A stretch of DNA of 64,000 bases from VRUE01 sp963704505 (GTDB lineage: Bacteria > Actinomycetota > Thermoleophilia > Solirubrobacterales > 70-9). Location: positions 1,488,001 to 1,552,000 of the forward strand of contig OY969912.1 in NCBI GenBank assembly GCA_963704505.1, in the 5' to 3' direction. The notes beneath the pieces were generated by a model, which made no database searches, was not told the origin of the DNA, and saw only the letters and a program-made list of their open reading frames with translations. Below are positions 43,272-52,507 of the stretch, piece after piece. Within the stretch, counting starts at the first letter, position 1. Every line of letters starts with the position of its first letter. The position numbers and the translations under genes were made by a program.

Positions 43272-45071
43272 CTACTCGCCGCGCCGCGCCGCGTAGCCGC
43301 CGCCGCGCACGCGCTCGATCCGGCCCTCGATCTCGGCCTCGCGCAGCGCGGAGCGGAAACGGCCGGGGCCCCAGAAGCGGGCGCCGACCAGGCGGGCGAG
43401 CTCGCGGCGATCGGCCCCCTCGTGCTCGTGCAGGGCTTTGTCGATCATCGCGACCTCCCGCTCGAGGCCGGGGCCGGGGCCCCAGAGAGGCGTCGAGACG
43501 GGCATACCCGGCGAGGTTCGACTGCTGCCCGGCCCGGGGCGGTAGCGGCGCCGGGGCCGGTCGGGCCTGGGCCTTGCGCCTTCGTGCTCGTCCTGGTCGC
43601 CGCCGCCGGTGCCGCCGGTGCCGCCGCTGTCGTCGGTCGCGGTCAGCGGTTCGGCGATGTCCTCGAGCTGTTTCTGCTCGGCCTTGACTCCGAAGAAGAG
43701 CTCGGCGAGGCCGCCGATCGCCATCGTCACCGCGCCGATGAAGAAGCCGATCGCGACCTGGTCTTCCTTGCCGGTGTTGATCAGGTGGCCGAACAGCAGC
43801 GGCCCGGCGATGCCGCCCGCCGCGGTGCCGACCGCGTAGAAGAAGGCGATCGACAGCGCCCGTGACTCCATCGGGAAGATCTCGCTGACGGTCAGGTAGG
43901 CGGAGCTGGCCCCGGCCGAGGCAAGGAAGAAGATGACCAGGACGAAGGCCATGAACGACACGGTGGTGAGGCTGCCGTCGAGCAGGAAGAAGCCGAGCGC
44001 GGTGGTGACCGCCGCCGAGCCGAGATAGGTCGCGGTGACCATCGGTTTGCGGCCGACGGTGTCGAAGAGCCGGCCGAGGGTGAGCGGGCCGAGGAAGTTC
44101 GAGATCGCGAAGATCGCGATGTAGATCGGGATCGCGCCCGAGGAGACGTCGAAGAATTCCGTCAGCAGGGTCCCGAGGTCAAAGGTGACCGCGTTGTAGA
44201 GGAAGGCCTGGCCGACGAACAGCGATAGCCCGAGAATGGTGCGCCGAGGGTAGGTCGAGACCGCCGTCCGCGCGATCTCGCCGAAGCTGATCCGCTCGCG
44301 CGGGTGGACGGAGATCGAGTCCTCGACCTCTTCGAGCTCCTCGCCGGTCTGCTCGCGGACTTCGTCCTCGATTTCCCCGACGATCTTCTCGGCCTCCTCC
44401 TCATGGCCGTGGATAAAGAGCCAGCGGGGGCTCTCGGGGACGTTGCGGCGGACAAGGAGGATGCCGATCCCGAGCGTCGCGCCGATGATGAAGGCCAGGC
44501 GCCAGCCGAGGTCGGCGGCGAAGAGCGCGGTATCGAGCAGGGCGATCGAGGCGACGGCACCGGCGGCGGCGCCCACCCAGTAGCTACCGTTGATCATCAG
44601 GTCGACGCGGCCGCGGACCCGCGCCGGGATCAACTCGTCGATCGCCGAGTTGATCGCCGCGTACTCACCGCCGATGCCCATGCCGGTGAAGAAGCGGGCG
44701 GCGAAGAAGTACCAGGGGGCAAAGGAGAAGGCGGTGGCGATCGTCGCGACGATGTAGACGGCGAGCGTGACCAGAAAGAGCTTCTTGCGCCCGAGCCGGT
44801 CGGTGAGCTGGCCGAAGAAGAGGGCGCCGACGCAGGCACCGGCGACGTAGAACGCGGCCGCGGTGCCGATCTGGCTGGGGTCGAGGGTGAGGCCGCTGCC
44901 CTGTTCGGTCAGCCGCCCGCTGATGCTGCCGACGATCGTCACCTCGAGCCCGTCGAGGATCCAGACGGTCCCCAGGCCGATCACGATCATCCAGTGGAAG
45001 CGGGACCAGGGGAGGCGATCGAGGCGCGCGGGGATCCGCGTTTCGATCGTGCGCTCCTCACCCGTGCTCAT
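43272..45071 (-). CDS. MFS transporter (sugar-porter-like) with C-terminal winged-helix-like extension
   Basis: 599 aa. Residues about 20-470 are a 12-helix MFS carrier with motif A in QLTDRLGRKKLF and GRLFDTVGRKPM, and the sugar/aromatic-acid-transporter-type motif VPESPRWL. A large cytoplasmic loop (about 210-265) is very acidic. After helix 12 a Gly/Pro/Arg-rich linker leads to about 65 residues (EVAMIDKALHEHEGADRREL ... IERVRGGGYAARRG) resembling a winged-helix fold. The ATG at 45071 (MSTGEERT) fits the family; upstream residues are not conserved. Substrate unknown. Confidence 0.8.
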   Translation of the reverse strand: MSTGEERTIETRIPARLDRLPWSRFHWMIVIGLGTVWILDGLEVTIVGSISGRLTEQGSGLTLDPSQIGTAAAFYVAGACVGALFFGQLTDRLGRKKLFLVTLAVYIVATIATAFSFAPWYFFAARFFTGMGIGGEYAAINSAIDELIPARVRGRVDLMINGSYWVGAAAGAVASIALLDTALFAADLGWRLAFIIGATLGIGILLVRRNVPESPRWLFIHGHEEEAEKIVGEIEDEVREQTGEELEEVEDSISVHPRERISFGEIARTAVSTYPRRTILGLSLFVGQAFLYNAVTFDLGTLLTEFFDVSSGAIPIYIAIFAISNFLGPLTLGRLFDTVGRKPMVTATYLGSAAVTTALGFFLLDGSLTTVSFMAFVLVIFFLASAGASSAYLTVSEIFPMESRALSIAFFYAVGTAAGGIAGPLLFGHLINTGKEDQVAIGFFIGAVTMAIGGLAELFFGVKAEQKQLEDIAEPLTATDDSGGTGGTGGGDQDEHEGARPRPDRPRRRYRPGPGSSRTSPGMPVSTPLWGPGPGLEREVAMIDKALHEHEGADRRELARLVGARFWGPGRFRSALREAEIEGRIERVRGGGYAARRGE

Positions 45072-45142
45072 GGCCTCGGGGCTACCCCTGGCAGGTTCGC
45101 TCAAAACCGCTTGGGCAAACGCCAAGCGGGTAGAGCATTCGA

Positions 45143-46072
45143 ATGAGAGCCGCCGTGATCGATAGCTACGACCGTCCACCCGGGCTTGGGGAGTTCGAGG
45201 ACCCATCCGCGGATCGCGGCGCCCTGGTCGAGGTCTCCGTCGCCGGCCTCAACCCGGTCGACAAGGCGATCGCCGCCGGGAAATTCCCTGGTCGCGAGCC
45301 CCCGCTGCCCTCGGTCGCCGGGCTCGAGGGGGTCGGCACGCTCGACGGCCGCCGGGTCTACTTCGACGCCTCGATCGCCCCGTTCGGATCGATGGCCGAG
45401 CGCACCGCGATCGATCCCGAGGTCGCGATCGACGTTCCCGACGGGGTCGACGACGGCCTCGCGGTCAGCTTCGGGATCTCCGGGCTCGCCGCCTGGCTGG
45501 CGCTCACCTGGCGAGGCGAGCTGAGCGCCGGCGAGACGGTCCTGGTGCTCGGCGCCAGCGGGGTCGTCGGCCAGATTGCCGTCCAGGGCGCCCGGCTCCT
45601 GGGGGCGGGCAGGGTGGTCGCCGCGGCGCGCGGCGAGGACGGGTTGCGCCGCGTCCGCGAGCTCGGCGCCGACGAGGTGGTCGTCCTCGATGAGGGCGAG
45701 GACCTTGGCGAGCGGCTCGAGGTGGCGGGCGGCGGCGGCTTCGACCTGGTGATCGACCCGGTCTGGGGCAGACCCGCGATGGCGGCGATCGGCGCGCTGA
45801 ACCTTGAAGGCAGGCTGGTGCAGGTCGGCCACGCGGCGGCTGCGACCGCGGACCTGCCGGCCCGTCTCTTCCGCGACAAGCTGGCCCGCATCGTCGGCCA
45901 CACCAACTTCAGAGCGTCGGCTGAGCTGAAACGCAAGGCGTTCACGGCGATGTGCGATCACGCAGCGGCCGGCGAGTTGAGTGTGCCGGTCGAGGCGATT
46001 CCGCTGGCCGAGCTCGACTCGGCCTGGCAGCAGGAGAGCTCCCATAAAAAGACCGTCCTGGAGGCACGATGA
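45143..46072 (+). CDS. Quinone oxidoreductase-like MDR protein
   Basis: 309 aa zinc-less medium-chain dehydrogenase/reductase. GroES-like N-terminal half (VSVAGLNPVDKAIAAGKFPG, about 33-52) and Rossmann half with the NADPH loop LVLGASGVVGQIAVQGARL (about 134-152). No catalytic zinc ligands, as in quinone reductases (QOR). The stop overlaps the start of the next small gene (ATGA). Confidence 0.85.
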   Translation: MRAAVIDSYDRPPGLGEFEDPSADRGALVEVSVAGLNPVDKAIAAGKFPGREPPLPSVAGLEGVGTLDGRRVYFDASIAPFGSMAERTAIDPEVAIDVPDGVDDGLAVSFGISGLAAWLALTWRGELSAGETVLVLGASGVVGQIAVQGARLLGAGRVVAAARGEDGLRRVRELGADEVVVLDEGEDLGERLEVAGGGGFDLVIDPVWGRPAMAAIGALNLEGRLVQVGHAAAATADLPARLFRDKLARIVGHTNFRASAELKRKAFTAMCDHAAAGELSVPVEAIPLAELDSAWQQESSHKKTVLEAR

Positions 46073-46311
46073 ACGACGACCGAGGAATTCCGGAGGAGAA
46101 CATCCCGACCGAGGAGGACGACTCCGAGGCGCAGGAGGCGAAGGCCGCCGAAGCCGAAGCGGGTCAGATCGGCGGCAAGGTCGAGCCGCTGTCCGACGAT
46201 CCCGCCCTGGAGCCGCTCGAAGAGGCGGGCGAGGGCGAGGAGGAGGGCTTCGAGCAGGCGGAGCGGAAGGCCGCAGAGCGGGGCGAGACCTTCACGCCCC
46301 CGGACGTCTAG
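46069..46311 (+). CDS. Small highly acidic protein (80 aa)
   Basis: 80 aa with about 30% Glu/Asp, no Cys or aromatic core apart from two Phe, probably unstructured. ATGA overlap with the upstream quinone-oxidoreductase-like gene indicates co-translation. The stop shares CTAG with the convergent DUF4235 gene. Function unknown. Confidence 0.6.
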   Translation: MNDDRGIPEENIPTEEDDSEAQEAKAAEAEAGQIGGKVEPLSDDPALEPLEEAGEGEEEGFEQAERKAAERGETFTPPDV

Positions 46312-46592
46312 GTGGTCGCCTCTTCGTCGGCCGGGTCGTTGCCCGGCCAGCGGCCCGTGGTCTTGGCGAAGCCGCTGCGGACACCGTGGTCGACGAGGCC
46401 TTTGACGAGGCGGAAGACCGCGCCCTCGACCAGCAGCGCGGCGATCAGCTTCGGGAAGGAGACCTCGCGGTTCTCGGGCTCCGGCGGCTGCTCTTCGTCG
46501 AACACGGCCCAGAGTCGCTCGAAGCCCTTCTGCGCGATCAACCCGGCCAGCAGGCCGCTGAGGATTCCGATCGGCGCGAAGATCAGCTTCAT
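46308..46592 (-). CDS. DUF4235 membrane protein
   Basis: 94 aa. An N-terminal hydrophobic helix (LIFAPIGILSGLLAGLIAQKGF) and a second, amphipathic stretch (KLIAALLVEGAVFRLVKGLVDHGV) match actinobacterial DUF4235 proteins, small membrane proteins of unknown role often near cell-envelope genes. ATG start. Confidence 0.78.
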   Translation of the reverse strand: MKLIFAPIGILSGLLAGLIAQKGFERLWAVFDEEQPPEPENREVSFPKLIAALLVEGAVFRLVKGLVDHGVRSGFAKTTGRWPGNDPADEEATT

Positions 46593-46655
46593 CTTCCAAA
46601 CCTACCCCCGCCGTCCCCGGGCAAAACGACGAGCAGCCGGCTGCGGAAGACGCCC

Positions 46656-47660
46656 GTGGCCGGCCGGCTGAGGCGCGCCGACAGCGCCGGGGCCGGGATC
46701 CACAGGGTGGGCCGCGGGCGCGGCTTCGCCTATGTCGACGCCGACGGCGAGCGGGTGGAGGACGAGGAGACCCTGGACCGGATCCGATCCCTGGCGATCC
46801 CGCCGGCCTGGAAGGAGGTCTGGGTCTGCCCCGACCCGCTCGGGCACATTCAGGCGACCGGCTACGACGAAGCGGGCCGCAAGCAGTACCTCTACCACGA
46901 GCGCTGGCAGCAGCGGGCGGCCCAGCGCAAGTTCGAGGGGATGCGGGACTTCGCCGAGGAGCTGCCGAAGCTGCGCCGGGCAGCCAATCGCGACCTGAAG
47001 CTCGACGGAATGCCACGCGAGCGTGCCCTGGCCTGCGCGGTCCGCCTGCTCGACCTCGGCTTCTTCCGGATCGGCGGCGAGCGCTACGCCGAGGAAAACG
47101 AGAGCTACGGCCTGGCCACTGTGAGGCGGGAGCACGTCTCGATCGAAGACGGCGAGGTGGTCTTCGACTTCCCGGCCAAGAGCGGACAGCGCCGCGTGCA
47201 ATCGATCCGCGATCCGGGGGTGCGGCGGGCGGTCGAAGCGATGCGCCGCCGGCGCTCGGGGCCCGAGGACCTGCTCGCCTTCAAGGAGGGGCGTACGTGG
47301 CGCGACGTCCGCTCCGAGGACATCAACGACTACATCCAGGAGACGATCGGCGAGGAGTTCTCGGCCAAGGACTTCCGCACCTGGCACGGGACCGTCCTCG
47401 CCGCGGTCGAGCTCGCCGCCCACGGTCCGCCCGAGTCGAGCGCCGAAGCCGAGCGGGCGATCCGCGAGGCCGTCGTCGCCGTCGCCGAGCGGCTCGGCAA
47501 CACGCCCGCGGTCGCCCGCAGCTCCTACATCGACCCGAAGCTGCTCGACTGCTTCCGCGAGGGCGCGACGATCTCGCTTCCCCGGTCCGGTGCCGGTGGA
47601 TCGTTGGGCCCGCGTCAGCGCACGGCGATCGAGCGCCGGGTCCTGTCGCTGCTCGGCTAG
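46656..47660 (+). CDS. DNA topoisomerase IB (poxvirus-type)
   Basis: 334 aa. The N-terminal clamp has RGRGFAYVDADG, IPPAWKEVWVCPDPLGHIQATG and RKQYLYHERWQ. The catalytic domain has GERYAEENESYGLATVRREHV, then WHGTVLAAVEL, and the nucleophilic Tyr in SSYIDPKLL (about residue 290). It relaxes supercoils by transient 3'-phosphotyrosine nicks. The GTG at 46656 gives the usual family N-terminus; longer frames run into the DUF4235 gene. Confidence 0.88.
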   Translation: MAGRLRRADSAGAGIHRVGRGRGFAYVDADGERVEDEETLDRIRSLAIPPAWKEVWVCPDPLGHIQATGYDEAGRKQYLYHERWQQRAAQRKFEGMRDFAEELPKLRRAANRDLKLDGMPRERALACAVRLLDLGFFRIGGERYAEENESYGLATVRREHVSIEDGEVVFDFPAKSGQRRVQSIRDPGVRRAVEAMRRRRSGPEDLLAFKEGRTWRDVRSEDINDYIQETIGEEFSAKDFRTWHGTVLAAVELAAHGPPESSAEAERAIREAVVAVAERLGNTPAVARSSYIDPKLLDCFREGATISLPRSGAGGSLGPRQRTAIERRVLSLLG

Positions 47661-47709
47661 GTCCGGGAGGAGATGCTTCAAGCGGGCCGGTGTGGGGTAG
47701 GGCACATGC

Positions 47710-48201
47710 GTGCTCGAACGCCGTCTCGTCTCGATCTACCTCAACGACCACCTGGCCGGGGCGACCGGCGGCGTCGAGCTGGCCCGGCGCACGGCGGAGG
47801 CCAACCGGGGCACCAAGTGGGGTGAGCCCCTGGACGCGGTCCGAGCCGAAGTCGAAGCCGACCGCGACAGCCTCGTCGCGGTGATGGAGAGGCTCGGGGT
47901 CAAGCGCAACCTGCCCAAAGTCATCGGCGGCTGGAGCTTCGAGAAGCTCGGCAGGCTGAAGCTCAACGGCCAGCTTCGCGGCTACTCGCCACTGAGCCGC
48001 CTGGTCGAGCTCGAGATGCTCCAGATCGGGATCGCCGGCAAGGGGTCGATGTGGCAGGCGCTGCGCCACACACACGCCGAGGAGCTCAAGGACTTCGATC
48101 TGATCACCCTGATCGAGCGGGCTGGATCACAGCGGGAGACGGTCAAGGAGCTGCACAGGCAGGCGGCTGTGACGGCGTTCCAAAGCCCGTCATCCGGGTA
48201 G
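47710..48201 (+). CDS. Conserved helical protein of unknown function
   Basis: 163 aa, predicted mostly alpha-helical, soluble, no Cys. Features include VSIYLNDHLAGATGGVELARR near the start and LKLNGQLRGYSPLSRLVELEML in the middle; the many His/Glu positions recall ferritin-like four-helix proteins but the metal motifs are not clear. GTG start, with TAGGGC six nucleotides upstream. The C-terminus lies 9 nt before the next small gene. Confidence 0.65.
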   Translation: MLERRLVSIYLNDHLAGATGGVELARRTAEANRGTKWGEPLDAVRAEVEADRDSLVAVMERLGVKRNLPKVIGGWSFEKLGRLKLNGQLRGYSPLSRLVELEMLQIGIAGKGSMWQALRHTHAEELKDFDLITLIERAGSQRETVKELHRQAAVTAFQSPSSG

Positions 48202-48210
48202 CTGCCCTCC

Positions 48211-48399
48211 ATGCCATCGCTGAAGAAATACGCCGCCCGCAAGGCGGCCAAGACCACGGCCCGACACACCGTGCACGGAGCTGCGTCGAAACTGATGCGG
48301 ACCCCCGTGCGCTCGACCAGCCTGCTGCTCGCCGGCGCCCTGATCGGGTTCGTCGCCGGCGGGGTGCTCCGCGGCCGGCGGGATAGTGTGGCCGCATGA
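48211..48399 (+). CDS. Small basic single-helix membrane protein (62 aa)
   Basis: 62 aa. A Lys/Arg/Ala-rich N-terminal half (KKYAARKAAKTTAR) is followed by one membrane helix (LLLAGALIGFVAGGVL) and a short basic end. The stop overlaps the start of the cupredoxin gene (ATGA). Function unknown; coupling suggests an envelope role. Confidence 0.5.
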   Translation: MPSLKKYAARKAAKTTARHTVHGAASKLMRTPVRSTSLLLAGALIGFVAGGVLRGRRDSVAA

Positions 48400-48812
48400 A
48401 GCCAAAGAGCACTCTCGCTTTTGCCCTGCTGATCGCCGCTTTCGGCCTCGCCTCTTGCGGCGGTGGGGGGGACAGCACCTCGGACACCACCGTGACCGAG
48501 ACCAGCGTCGAATCGGAAGCCTCTTCCGGCACGAGCGGAGGCGAAAAGCTCGAACGCTCGGTGAAAGTCGACATCGTCGACTTCGCCTATGACCCCGACC
48601 CGGTCAGGGTGCAGACGGGAGGCAAGGTGATCTGGCAGAACCAGGACTCCGCGCCCCACACGGCGACTGCCGACGACGGCAGCTTCGACACCGGCCTGCT
48701 CCAGGAAGGCAAGCTCAAGTCGGAAACCTTCAAGACCGCCGGGACCTACACCTACTTCTGCGAAGTCCACCCGACGATGCACGGCACCGTCGAAGTGGTC
48801 GACAAGGAATAG
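48396..48812 (+). CDS. Cupredoxin (plastocyanin-like) lipoprotein
   Basis: 138 aa. Lipoprotein signal with lipobox LASC (Cys near 21), a Ser/Thr/Glu-rich linker, then a cupredoxin domain (about 55-138). The type 1 copper ligands are visible: His in SAPHTA (about 88) and Cys and His in YFCEVHPTMHG (about 120-128). Probably a membrane-anchored electron carrier. A second, non-lipidated cupredoxin is encoded at 63228-63812. Confidence 0.85.
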   Translation: MKPKSTLAFALLIAAFGLASCGGGGDSTSDTTVTETSVESEASSGTSGGEKLERSVKVDIVDFAYDPDPVRVQTGGKVIWQNQDSAPHTATADDGSFDTGLLQEGKLKSETFKTAGTYTYFCEVHPTMHGTVEVVDKE

Positions 48813-48821
48813 CCCGCCGAG

Positions 48822-49511
48822 TCAGCCGTTCTGGCGCAGCTCGGTGTCGATCGCTTTCCTGACCGCGGCGATCGCCGGGCCGCGGGCGCGCAGCTTGGTC
48901 GCCAGGTGCGCCTCGGCGTTCAGCCCGGCGAGGTCCGCGGCGATCTCGTCGGTGACCGTCGGGAACTCCTCGGCGGGCACCACTCGGTCGAGGAAGCCCG
49001 CGGTGACCGCCGCGGCCGGGTCGTACATCGTCGCGTTGACGACCGCCCGGTCGAAGTGGGCGGGCGCCAGGCGCTGGCGCGCGAGCTCGACCACGAAGAG
49101 CGGCATGGTCAGGCCGATCTTGACCTCGTTGAGGCCGAGCTTGAAGGGGCCGTCGACGCAGATCCGGGCGTCGGCGGCGAGCGGGATGAACGAGCCGGCG
49201 GCGATCGCGTGGCCGGTGCTCGCCACCAGCACCGGTCGGGGGAAGGAGAGGATCCGCTCGCAGACGGTGGCGCCGAGGGTAAGCATCTCGACGATCCGCT
49301 CCGGTTCGTCGCTGAAGACCTTGAGGTCGAATCCGGCCGAGAAATATCCCTCGCGGCCGGTCACCACCAGAACGGCGCCGTCCTTCTCGGCACGGTCGAG
49401 ATCGGCGTGGATCGACTCCAGCATCGAGATCGAGAGCGCGTTCACCTTGCCGTCGTCGAGGGTGATCGTCGCCACCCCGTCGTCGTGCGCGTAGGTCGTC
49501 AGCTCCGGCAT
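48822..49511 (-). CDS. Enoyl-CoA hydratase/isomerase family protein
   Basis: 229 aa crotonase. The oxyanion-hole strand FSAGFDLKVF (about 57-66) and the second segment AIAAGSFIPLAADARI (about 102-117) are present. At the usual catalytic Glu positions GLNEVKIGL supplies one Glu, so activity is plausible but the exact reaction is open. ATG with a TAGGCT hexamer nine nucleotides upstream on the minus strand. Divergent from korA. Confidence 0.82.
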   Translation of the reverse strand: MPELTTYAHDDGVATITLDDGKVNALSISMLESIHADLDRAEKDGAVLVVTGREGYFSAGFDLKVFSDEPERIVEMLTLGATVCERILSFPRPVLVASTGHAIAAGSFIPLAADARICVDGPFKLGLNEVKIGLTMPLFVVELARQRLAPAHFDRAVVNATMYDPAAAVTAGFLDRVVPAEEFPTVTDEIAADLAGLNAEAHLATKLRARGPAIAAVRKAIDTELRQNG

Positions 49512-49520
49512 CGCCGGTCA

Positions 49521-49526
49521 AGCCTA
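49521..49526 (-). promoter_or_regulatory. -10 hexamer TAGGCT before the enoyl-CoA hydratase gene
   Basis: Minus strand, 9 nt before the ATG at 49511. Confidence 0.35.
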
Positions 49527-49577
49527 TTCGCCTGCTAACTTCACTTATCGGCCGGGTGAAGTCCCCGGACCTGATTT

Positions 49578-51416
49578 GTGGCGACGACAGGGAAGAAGCA
49601 AGAGAGGGTAATAGTCCGGTTCGCCGGCGATTCAGGCGACGGCATGCAGCTGGTCGGTGGCCGCTTCACCGCCGCGACCGCCGCCTTCGGGAACGACCTC
49701 TCGACCCTCCCCGACTTCCCCGCCGAGATCCGGGCGCCGGCCGGCACTCCGCACGGCGTCTCCGCGTTCCAGATCCACTTCGCCTCGCGCGACATCCTCA
49801 CCCCGGGCGACCATCCCAACACGCTGGTCGCGATGAACCCGGCCGCCCTCAAAGCGAACCTCGCCACGCTCGAGACCGCCGGCACCGTGATCGTCAACGA
49901 GGACGCCTTCACCGACAACAACCTCCGCAAGGCGGGCTACGAGGAGAACCCCCTCGACGACGGGACCCTGGACGGCTACCAGCTGTTCCGCGTGCCGATG
50001 ACTTCAATCGCCAGCCGAGCGACCGAAGACATCGAGGGCCTCAAGGCCGCCGAGGGCCAGCGGACCAAGAACATCTTCGCCCTCGGTCTCGTCTCCTGGC
50101 TCTACGGCCGCCCGGTCGAGGCGTCCCTGACCTGGCTGGAGACGAAGTTCGCGAAAATGCCGGCGATTCGCGACGCCAACATCGCGTCGTTCAAAGCCGG
50201 CTACAACTTCGGCGAGACGGCCGAGCTGGCGACGACGCCGATCGAAATCGAAGCCGCGCCGCTCGACGCCGGCGAGTACCGCAACGTCGACGGCACCGCG
50301 GCGCTCTCCCTCGGTCTGATCGCGGCCAGCGTCAAGAGCGGGCTTCAGCCCTTCTTCGCCACCTACCCGATCACCCCGGCCTCCGAGCTCCTGCATCACC
50401 TGGCGCGGCACGACCGCTTCGGGGTGCGCACGGTGCAGGCGGAGGATGAGATCGCCGCGGTCAACATGGCGGTCGGTGCCGCCTTCGCCGGCCACCTCGG
50501 GATCACCGCGACCAGCGGCCCCGGGATGGACCTGAAGGCGGAGACGATCGGCCTGGCTGCGATGCTCGAGCTCCCGCTCGTCGTGATCGACGTCCAGCGC
50601 GCCGGGCCCTCGACCGGGATGCCGACCAAAACCGAGCAGACCGATCTGCTGATGGCGATCCACGGGCGCCACGGGGAGTCGCCGCTGCCGGTGATCGCCG
50701 CCTCGACGCCGGCCGACTGCTTCGACGCCGCGGTCGAGGCGGTCCGCGTCGCGGTCAAGTACCGAACGCCGGTGATCCTGCTCAGCGACACCTTCCTCGC
50801 CAACTCCTCGGAGCCCTGGCGGATTCCCGACACGGCCGACCTGCCGGAGATCGACCCGAAGTTCGCCGAGGGCCCGAACGCCGGCGACGAGTTCCTCCCC
50901 TACCTGCGCGACGAGACCGGCGCCAGGCCCTGGGCGATCCCCGGAACCCCCGGGCTCCAGCACCGGATCGGCGGGCTGGAGAAGGACAACGGCAGCGGCA
51001 ACATCAGCTACGACCCGCAGAACCACGCGCTGATGACCGAGCTGCGGGCGAAGAAGCTCGAGAAGCTCTCCGAGGAAATGCCCGGCCTCGAGGTCGAGGC
51101 CGACGACGGCGCCGAACTGCTGGTCCTCGGCTGGGGCTCGACCTACGGCGTCGTCCAGGCGGCTGCCCGGCGGGTGCGGGAGAAAGGCATCGCGATCGCT
51201 ACCGCGCACCTGCGCTACGTCGACCCGCTGCCGGCCAACACCGGCGACGTGGTCCGCTCCTTCGACAAGGTCCTGATTCCGGAGCTCAACACGGGCCAGT
51301 TGCTCGGCATGATCCGCGGTAGGTATCTGGTCGACGCGATCGGCTACAACAAAATGGAGGGCCTGCCGATCTTCGCCGAGGAGCTCGAGGGCGCGATTCT
51401 GGAGGCGCTCGCATGA
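49578..51416 (+). CDS. korA: 2-oxoacid:ferredoxin oxidoreductase, alpha subunit (gamma-alpha fusion)
   Basis: 612 aa. Residues about 10-200 are the gamma domain (VRFAGDSGDGMQLVGGRF). Residues about 225-610 form the alpha/pyrimidine domain with YPITPASELLHHLAR, TSGPGMDLKAE and QRAGPSTGMPTKTEQ. With KorB it converts 2-oxoglutarate (or a related oxoacid) and CoA to acyl-CoA while reducing ferredoxin, the TCA-cycle route in many actinobacteria. GTG start at 49578. The stop overlaps korB (ATGA). Confidence 0.92.
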   Translation: MATTGKKQERVIVRFAGDSGDGMQLVGGRFTAATAAFGNDLSTLPDFPAEIRAPAGTPHGVSAFQIHFASRDILTPGDHPNTLVAMNPAALKANLATLETAGTVIVNEDAFTDNNLRKAGYEENPLDDGTLDGYQLFRVPMTSIASRATEDIEGLKAAEGQRTKNIFALGLVSWLYGRPVEASLTWLETKFAKMPAIRDANIASFKAGYNFGETAELATTPIEIEAAPLDAGEYRNVDGTAALSLGLIAASVKSGLQPFFATYPITPASELLHHLARHDRFGVRTVQAEDEIAAVNMAVGAAFAGHLGITATSGPGMDLKAETIGLAAMLELPLVVIDVQRAGPSTGMPTKTEQTDLLMAIHGRHGESPLPVIAASTPADCFDAAVEAVRVAVKYRTPVILLSDTFLANSSEPWRIPDTADLPEIDPKFAEGPNAGDEFLPYLRDETGARPWAIPGTPGLQHRIGGLEKDNGSGNISYDPQNHALMTELRAKKLEKLSEEMPGLEVEADDGAELLVLGWGSTYGVVQAAARRVREKGIAIATAHLRYVDPLPANTGDVVRSFDKVLIPELNTGQLLGMIRGRYLVDAIGYNKMEGLPIFAEELEGAILEALA

Positions 51417-52459
51417 GTGGCAACGGCACCACCGGGAACGGGAACGGCACCGCCTTGCCGACCCTGACCAAGGCCGACTTCCAATCCGACCAGGAGACGC
51501 GCTGGTGCCCGGGCTGCGGGGACTACGCGATCCTCGCCAGCGTCCAGGCGCTGATGCCGGAACTCGGGGTTCCGCCCGAGAAGACCGTCTTCATCTCCGG
51601 GATCGGCTGCGCCGGGCGCTTCGTCTATTACATGGACACCTACGGGATGCACGGGATCCACGGCCGTGCGCTGGCCCTGGCGACCGGGATCGCCACCGCG
51701 CGAGACGACCTCTCGGTCTGGGTGGTCAGCGGCGACGGCGACGCCCTCTCGATCGGCGGCAACCACCTGATTCACGCCCTGCGCCGCAACGTGCCGATCA
51801 AGCTGCTGCTCTTCAACAACCAGATCTACGGCCTCACCAAGGGGCAGTACTCGCCGACCAGCGAGAAGGGCAAGATCACCAAGTCGACGCCGTTCGGCTC
51901 CGAGGACCATCCCTTCAACCCGGCGGCGCTGGCGCTCGGCGCCGAGGCCTCCTTCGTCGCCCGCACGATCGACGTCGAGAAGAAGCACGTCGCCGCGACT
52001 CTGCGCGCCGCCGCCGAGCACGAGGGCTCCGCCTTCGTCGAGATCTACCAGAACTGCAACGTCTTCAATGACGGCGCCTTCGACGCGGTGCGCGGCAAGG
52101 ACGGGCGGCCGAACCAGATCAAGCTCGAGCACGGCGCGCCGATTCGCTATGGCGCCGAGCTCGAGAACGGAGTGATCCGAAACGCCGACGGCAGCCTCGA
52201 AACGGCATCGGTCGCCGAGGTCGGCGAGGGCGCCCTCGTCGTCCACGACGCCCACCGCGAGGACCCCAGCTACGCGACCGCCCTGGCGCGGCTCGCGGAA
52301 TCGCCGACCGGGCCGACCCCGATCGGCGTCCTGCGGGACATCAAGCGCCCGGTCTACGGCGCCGGCCGCCAGCAGGAGTTGGCGCCGGCCCACGCGGGCG
52401 CCTCGCTCGCCGACGTCGACGAGCTGCTGCGCTCGGGCGACACCTGGACCGTCTCCTAG
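51413..52459 (+). CDS. korB: 2-oxoacid:ferredoxin oxidoreductase, beta subunit
   Basis: 348 aa. The cluster/ThDP region CPGCGDYAIL (about 32-41), SGIGCAGRF, and the ThDP-Mg motif GDGDALSIGGNHLIHALRRN (about 107-126) identify the catalytic beta subunit. A fourth Cys in YQNCNVFND completes the likely 4Fe-4S ligand set. An N-terminal Gly/Asn/Thr-rich tail of about 20 residues precedes the fold. Confidence 0.92.
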   Translation: MSGNGTTGNGNGTALPTLTKADFQSDQETRWCPGCGDYAILASVQALMPELGVPPEKTVFISGIGCAGRFVYYMDTYGMHGIHGRALALATGIATARDDLSVWVVSGDGDALSIGGNHLIHALRRNVPIKLLLFNNQIYGLTKGQYSPTSEKGKITKSTPFGSEDHPFNPAALALGAEASFVARTIDVEKKHVAATLRAAAEHEGSAFVEIYQNCNVFNDGAFDAVRGKDGRPNQIKLEHGAPIRYGAELENGVIRNADGSLETASVAEVGEGALVVHDAHREDPSYATALARLAESPTGPTPIGVLRDIKRPVYGAGRQQELAPAHAGASLADVDELLRSGDTWTVS

Positions 52460-52494
52460 CCGCTCGCCGAGCTCCCCCGCCGCGGCGTTGCCCG

Positions 52495-52500
52495 TAGGAT
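52495..52500 (+). promoter_or_regulatory. -10 hexamer TAGGAT, leaderless start of the SRPBCC gene
   Basis: Seven nucleotides before the GTG at 52508; no Shine-Dalgarno sequence. Confidence 0.45.
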
Positions 52501-52507
52501 CGCGGCG

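Noticed and set aside
48730..49521. Second minus-strand frame over the enoyl-CoA hydratase gene
   Set aside because: Shadow frame; the crotonase motifs lie in the frame ending at 48822.
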